In this document: one piece after another, positions 55,126-57,770 of the stretch
How positions within the stretch are numbered: the first letter of the stretch is position 1
Layout of the letters: each line of letters starts with the position of its first letter
From: Hydromonas sp.
GTDB lineage: Bacteria; Pseudomonadota; Gammaproteobacteria; Burkholderiales; Burkholderiaceae
DNA length: 57,770 nt
Direction of reading: 5' to 3'
NCBI GenBank assembly: GCA_017495165.1
Contig: JAFEII010000005.1
Span: 1-57,770, forward strand
Translations under genes and position numbers: made by a program
Notes under the pieces: generated by a model
What the model saw: the letters and a program-made list of their open reading frames with translations, nothing else
What the model was told of the DNA's origin: nothing
The model's database searches: none

Positions 55126-56421
55126 ATGAATTTCCCACAAAATCGCATTAAGTTTTGGGCATTGGTGTTGCTGCTTGTCAATGCCGCTTTGTTTTTGGGC
55201 GTGTTGCTGGCTTATAAATCGGGGCACCATCATCCTGCGCTGGGTTATCTGAAGGCGTTTTCTGAGGCCGCTTGCGTGGGCGCGTTGGCTGATTGGTTTG
55301 CGGTGGTGGCGCTGTTTCGGCATCCGTTGGGAATTCCGTTGCCGCATACGGCGATTTTGCCTGCCAAGCAGTCGCAGTTGGCGCAGGGCGTTGCCAAATT
55401 TATTGGCACGCAGTTTTTAGAGCCTGTGACGGTGCAGGCGCAATTGCTGCGTTTGAATATAGGGGCGCGGTTGACGCAATATGCGCAAGACAAATTAACG
55501 CCAGAGTTGATTGGTAAGTATTTGCCCCATATTCTCAATACGTTGGCGGCGCGTTTGCCTGAGGTTTTGCCTGAACGGTATGTGGGGTTGGCTAAGAACA
55601 CGTTGCTTGACTATGCAACGCCTGAGCGCTTGGGCGGTGCGGCTGCGCGGTTGGTGGCTTTAATGGTTGAGCAAGGTTTGGATAAAAAAGCGGTGCGCTC
55701 GCTGGCGGCGTCGTTGCATGAGTTTGTGACGGCCGATGATGCGCGTGAGCGGATTTTGCCGTGGTTTGATGAGTTGGTGCAGTCTGCTGAACGGGCGGAT
55801 TTGTCGTGGTGGCGAAAACTAAAAGGCCAGTTGACCGCGCAAACTTTTGAATGGGCGGATGATTGGATTGTGGCAAAGGTTTTGGATAGTTTGGCGGATG
55901 TGAGTTTGAAAGTGCAGGCGGATGACAATCATCCTGTGTATGACTGGCTGGGCGCGCACGTGGCGCAATGGCAAGTCCGCTTGGCGCATGATGTTGCATG
56001 GCAAAATTGGCTAAAAGACCATGCGCATCATTTTGTTGCTGGGGCTCAGGTTGAGGGTTGGTTGCAGACGCTTTGGGGAAAAGCGCGATTGTGGTTGATG
56101 AATGGTGCGGCCAATTATCCGTCTGCGCTTGATTCTATGGCTGCGCTGATTCAGCGCGGCGTATTGGGCTTTTTGAATGCGCCCGAGCGGCGCGATGGTT
56201 TGAATGAGCTAATAGCGTCGGTGGTTGCCGGTGCGCTGACGAGGCATCAGGCCGATATTCGCGAGTGGCTGACCGCGCAAATGGCCGCTTGGAGCAAGGA
56301 GCGCCTCAATCATGCGCTGGAGTCCGCGATTGGGCAGGACTTGCAGTACATTCGGATTAATGGCACGTTGATTGGTGGGCTGGCTGGGGTGTTGTTGTAT
56401 GGTGTGAGTCAACTGATTTGA
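55126..56421 (+). CDS. DUF445 family membrane protein
   Basis: A 431-residue protein with an N-terminal membrane helix (about 10-28), then the DUF445 signature (AFSEAACVGALADWFAVVALFRHPLGIPLPHTAILPAKQ split over about 44-82), long amphipathic helices and a C-terminal membrane helix (GGLAGVLLYGVSQLI). The function is unknown; relatives include YjiN. I start at ATG 55126 behind AAAGG; a longer frame start would run back through the lnt terminator. Confidence 0.88.
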   Translation: MNFPQNRIKFWALVLLLVNAALFLGVLLAYKSGHHHPALGYLKAFSEAACVGALADWFAVVALFRHPLGIPLPHTAILPAKQSQLAQGVAKFIGTQFLEPVTVQAQLLRLNIGARLTQYAQDKLTPELIGKYLPHILNTLAARLPEVLPERYVGLAKNTLLDYATPERLGGAAARLVALMVEQGLDKKAVRSLAASLHEFVTADDARERILPWFDELVQSAERADLSWWRKLKGQLTAQTFEWADDWIVAKVLDSLADVSLKVQADDNHPVYDWLGAHVAQWQVRLAHDVAWQNWLKDHAHHFVAGAQVEGWLQTLWGKARLWLMNGAANYPSALDSMAALIQRGVLGFLNAPERRDGLNELIASVVAGALTRHQADIREWLTAQMAAWSKERLNHALESAIGQDLQYIRINGTLIGGLAGVLLYGVSQLI

Positions 56422-56703
56422 TGCTGGTTTGTGGGTTGTGTTTGTTTTGTAATGCCGCAGATGAGCGGCGTGTTTGTTGTAAAAATTGCGGTGAGGAATG
56501 TTGTAGGAATGCTGTATAAATGTTGTAAAAATAACAGTTTTTCACGTTAGTCAGTGTTTTTTAATAGTATTTATCATATTTCTTTAAACGGTTGTCTGTT
56601 TTAGTCGATCGCGAAGGTATAATTCTAACGCTCTATTGTCCACGTAGTTTATTTGTGGATTTGCTAAATATCGAGTTTTGTTATTACATCTAAAGGAATA
56701 AAA
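56422..56703. other. AT-rich upstream region of the autotransporter gene
   Basis: No gene is seen. It holds the direct TGTTGTAAAAAT-like repeats near 56478 and 56521, and a TATAAT box at 56618-56623 with only a weak -35. It probably contains the autotransporter promoter. Confidence 0.4.
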
Positions 56704-57770
56704 ATGAATATGAAGTTTAAATCAGTTTACAGCGCACAAACAGGTACTTGGGTTGCAATTGCAGAAAATGCGAAATCACAAGGCAAAAAGACCAAAGCCA
56801 TTTCTGCAGCGGTTGTGGCTTTGGCGACGGGAATAGGTGGTTTTTCTGGTGATGCTCAGGCAGTGTGTGCGGTTACAGCTGGCTCGAACTACGTGTGTTC
56901 TGGTAATGATGTTGCCCGTCAATATATTGTAGCCAATGGCGCTGCATTGACAACTGCGCCTGGTTACACGCTTAACGCAACAGGTTATGCGGTTGAGGTC
57001 CACGGGCTTGGTGCCATTCGTTTTACGGATGAAAATGCCTCTACGATTGTGGGTACCGGTAATGGTATGTGGCTGAACAATCAAGGTGATGATGGGGCAA
57101 CGCCCGGTTCAGTATCCGTGATATCTAATGGTAATATCTCAGGCAATCGCTTTGGCGTTGAGCTGTGGAATGCAGGCAGCGGTACAATTAACGCGGTGCT
57201 TACTGGTCAAGTCACAGGTACGGCTTTGGGACTTTGGGCATCAGATAACTCACCGTCAACTGGGATGTCTTTGTCAGCGGTGAATATTTCCAGTACGAAT
57301 GGTGATGGGGTTTATGCGGATCATGAGGGAAGTGGCGATTTGAACGTAACTTCGACGGGCAATATTGTAGGCGGTGATCAAGGCGTTCAAACGATTAACT
57401 ATGCGACCAGCAGCACAAATATTCACCTAAATAACGTAACAGGCCAGAATACCGCTATTTTCGCGGACGATACGGTAAATGCTAAGGGCATGTTTATTAC
57501 TGTGGGCAATGCAACCGCAGTTTTAGGTGATGGGATTTATGGCTTTCATAAAGGCACTGGCAACTTAAATATCACCTCAACAGGGTCGATTGTTGGTGGC
57601 ACGGAACAGGGCATTGAGGCGCGTAACGCGTCAAGTGGGAGCATGAACATCAACGTGAATAATGTCAGTGGTGCTGCTTGGGGGATTTGGGCGGATGACA
57701 CGGCCAGTGCGGTTGATATGAATATCGTTGCTGGCAATGTGAGCGGGACGGCTTTGGATGGGATTTATGC
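56704..57770 (+). CDS. Autotransporter adhesin, N-terminal part (runs off the window)
   Basis: The frame is open from ATG 56704 to the end of the window (355 codons) with AAAGGA before the start. It begins with an extended signal peptide: a conserved head (MNMKFKSVYSAQTGTWVAIA and then ENAKSQGKK), a hydrophobic stretch (AISAAVVALATGIGGF) and a cut after DAQA (about residue 51). The rest is a Gly/Asn/Thr-rich passenger with beta-helix repeats; a unit of about 75 residues starting at GDGVYA or GDGIYG recurs at residues 200, 275 and 351. This is typical of type V secreted surface adhesins; the translocator domain must lie beyond the window. Confidence 0.88.
   Translation, partial: MNMKFKSVYSAQTGTWVAIAENAKSQGKKTKAISAAVVALATGIGGFSGDAQAVCAVTAGSNYVCSGNDVARQYIVANGAALTTAPGYTLNATGYAVEVHGLGAIRFTDENASTIVGTGNGMWLNNQGDDGATPGSVSVISNGNISGNRFGVELWNAGSGTINAVLTGQVTGTALGLWASDNSPSTGMSLSAVNISSTNGDGVYADHEGSGDLNVTSTGNIVGGDQGVQTINYATSSTNIHLNNVTGQNTAIFADDTVNAKGMFITVGNATAVLGDGIYGFHKGTGNLNITSTGSIVGGTEQGIEARNASSGSMNINVNNVSGAAWGIWADDTASAVDMNIVAGNVSGTALDGIY

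Overview
The window looks like a piece of chromosome from a betaproteobacterium, most likely a Burkholderiales relative with moderate GC (about half). The support is gene order and family content: apbC/mrp divergent from metG, hemA-prfA, a class A penicillin-binding protein divergent from pilMNOPQ-aroK-aroB, a dgt gene that would normally follow aroB, and lnt, lysC, queG/tsaE and purB of proteobacterial type. I cannot name the genus. Most of the window is housekeeping DNA with short intergenic spaces and many clear rho-independent terminators.

Layout. 1-543: three tandem copies of the 3' end of a type I restriction specificity gene (hsdS), separated by a palindromic repeat that is read in frame. 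544-8577: pgi, a 2-Cys peroxiredoxin, an OPT transporter, apbC and metG. 8754-13259: tRNA-Thr(TGT) and a 4.4-kb integrative element in its 3' end. The element carries a P4-type integrase, an unknown protein, an AlpA-like regulator, a small HTH protein, a compact MobV-type relaxase and an orphan terminase small subunit. It is bounded by attL/attR and by repeated TTGGGTAAC sites. 13348-20020: prfA, hemA, a small membrane protein, a YddA-type ABC exporter and purB. 20033-23264: a variable stretch in which two repeat families alternate as A-cargo-B, A-cargo-B; the first cargo is a LysR/SnoaL-like divergent pair and the second a small membrane protein. 23286-34287: pepN, PBP1A, then the type IV pilus operon pilMNOPQ running with overlaps into aroK and aroB. 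34359-39813: a Pls/PosA-type single-module peptide synthetase, a phosphopantetheinyl transferase coupled to it, and a lone ABC membrane domain, lying between aroB and dgt. 40223-50706: dgt, a hydrolase, hpf, DUF2889, lysC, tsaE/queG, and a ketone-body or hydroxy-acid catabolic group (scoA, scoB, GntP permease, 3-hydroxyacyl-CoA dehydrogenase). 50851-56421: ETF-ubiquinone oxidoreductase, a GST-like protein, lnt and a DUF445 protein. 56704 to the end: the start of a large autotransporter with an extended signal peptide.

The two most interesting systems are the 4.4-kb int-alpA-MobV-terS element, which combines features of a phage satellite and of a mobilizable element, and the Pls-like membrane peptide synthetase cluster, which probably makes and exports a homopolymeric or tailored amino-acid product. 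The A/B repeat modules and the hsdS remnant array are further sites of genome plasticity. All functional calls come from reading motifs and context; no database search was possible.
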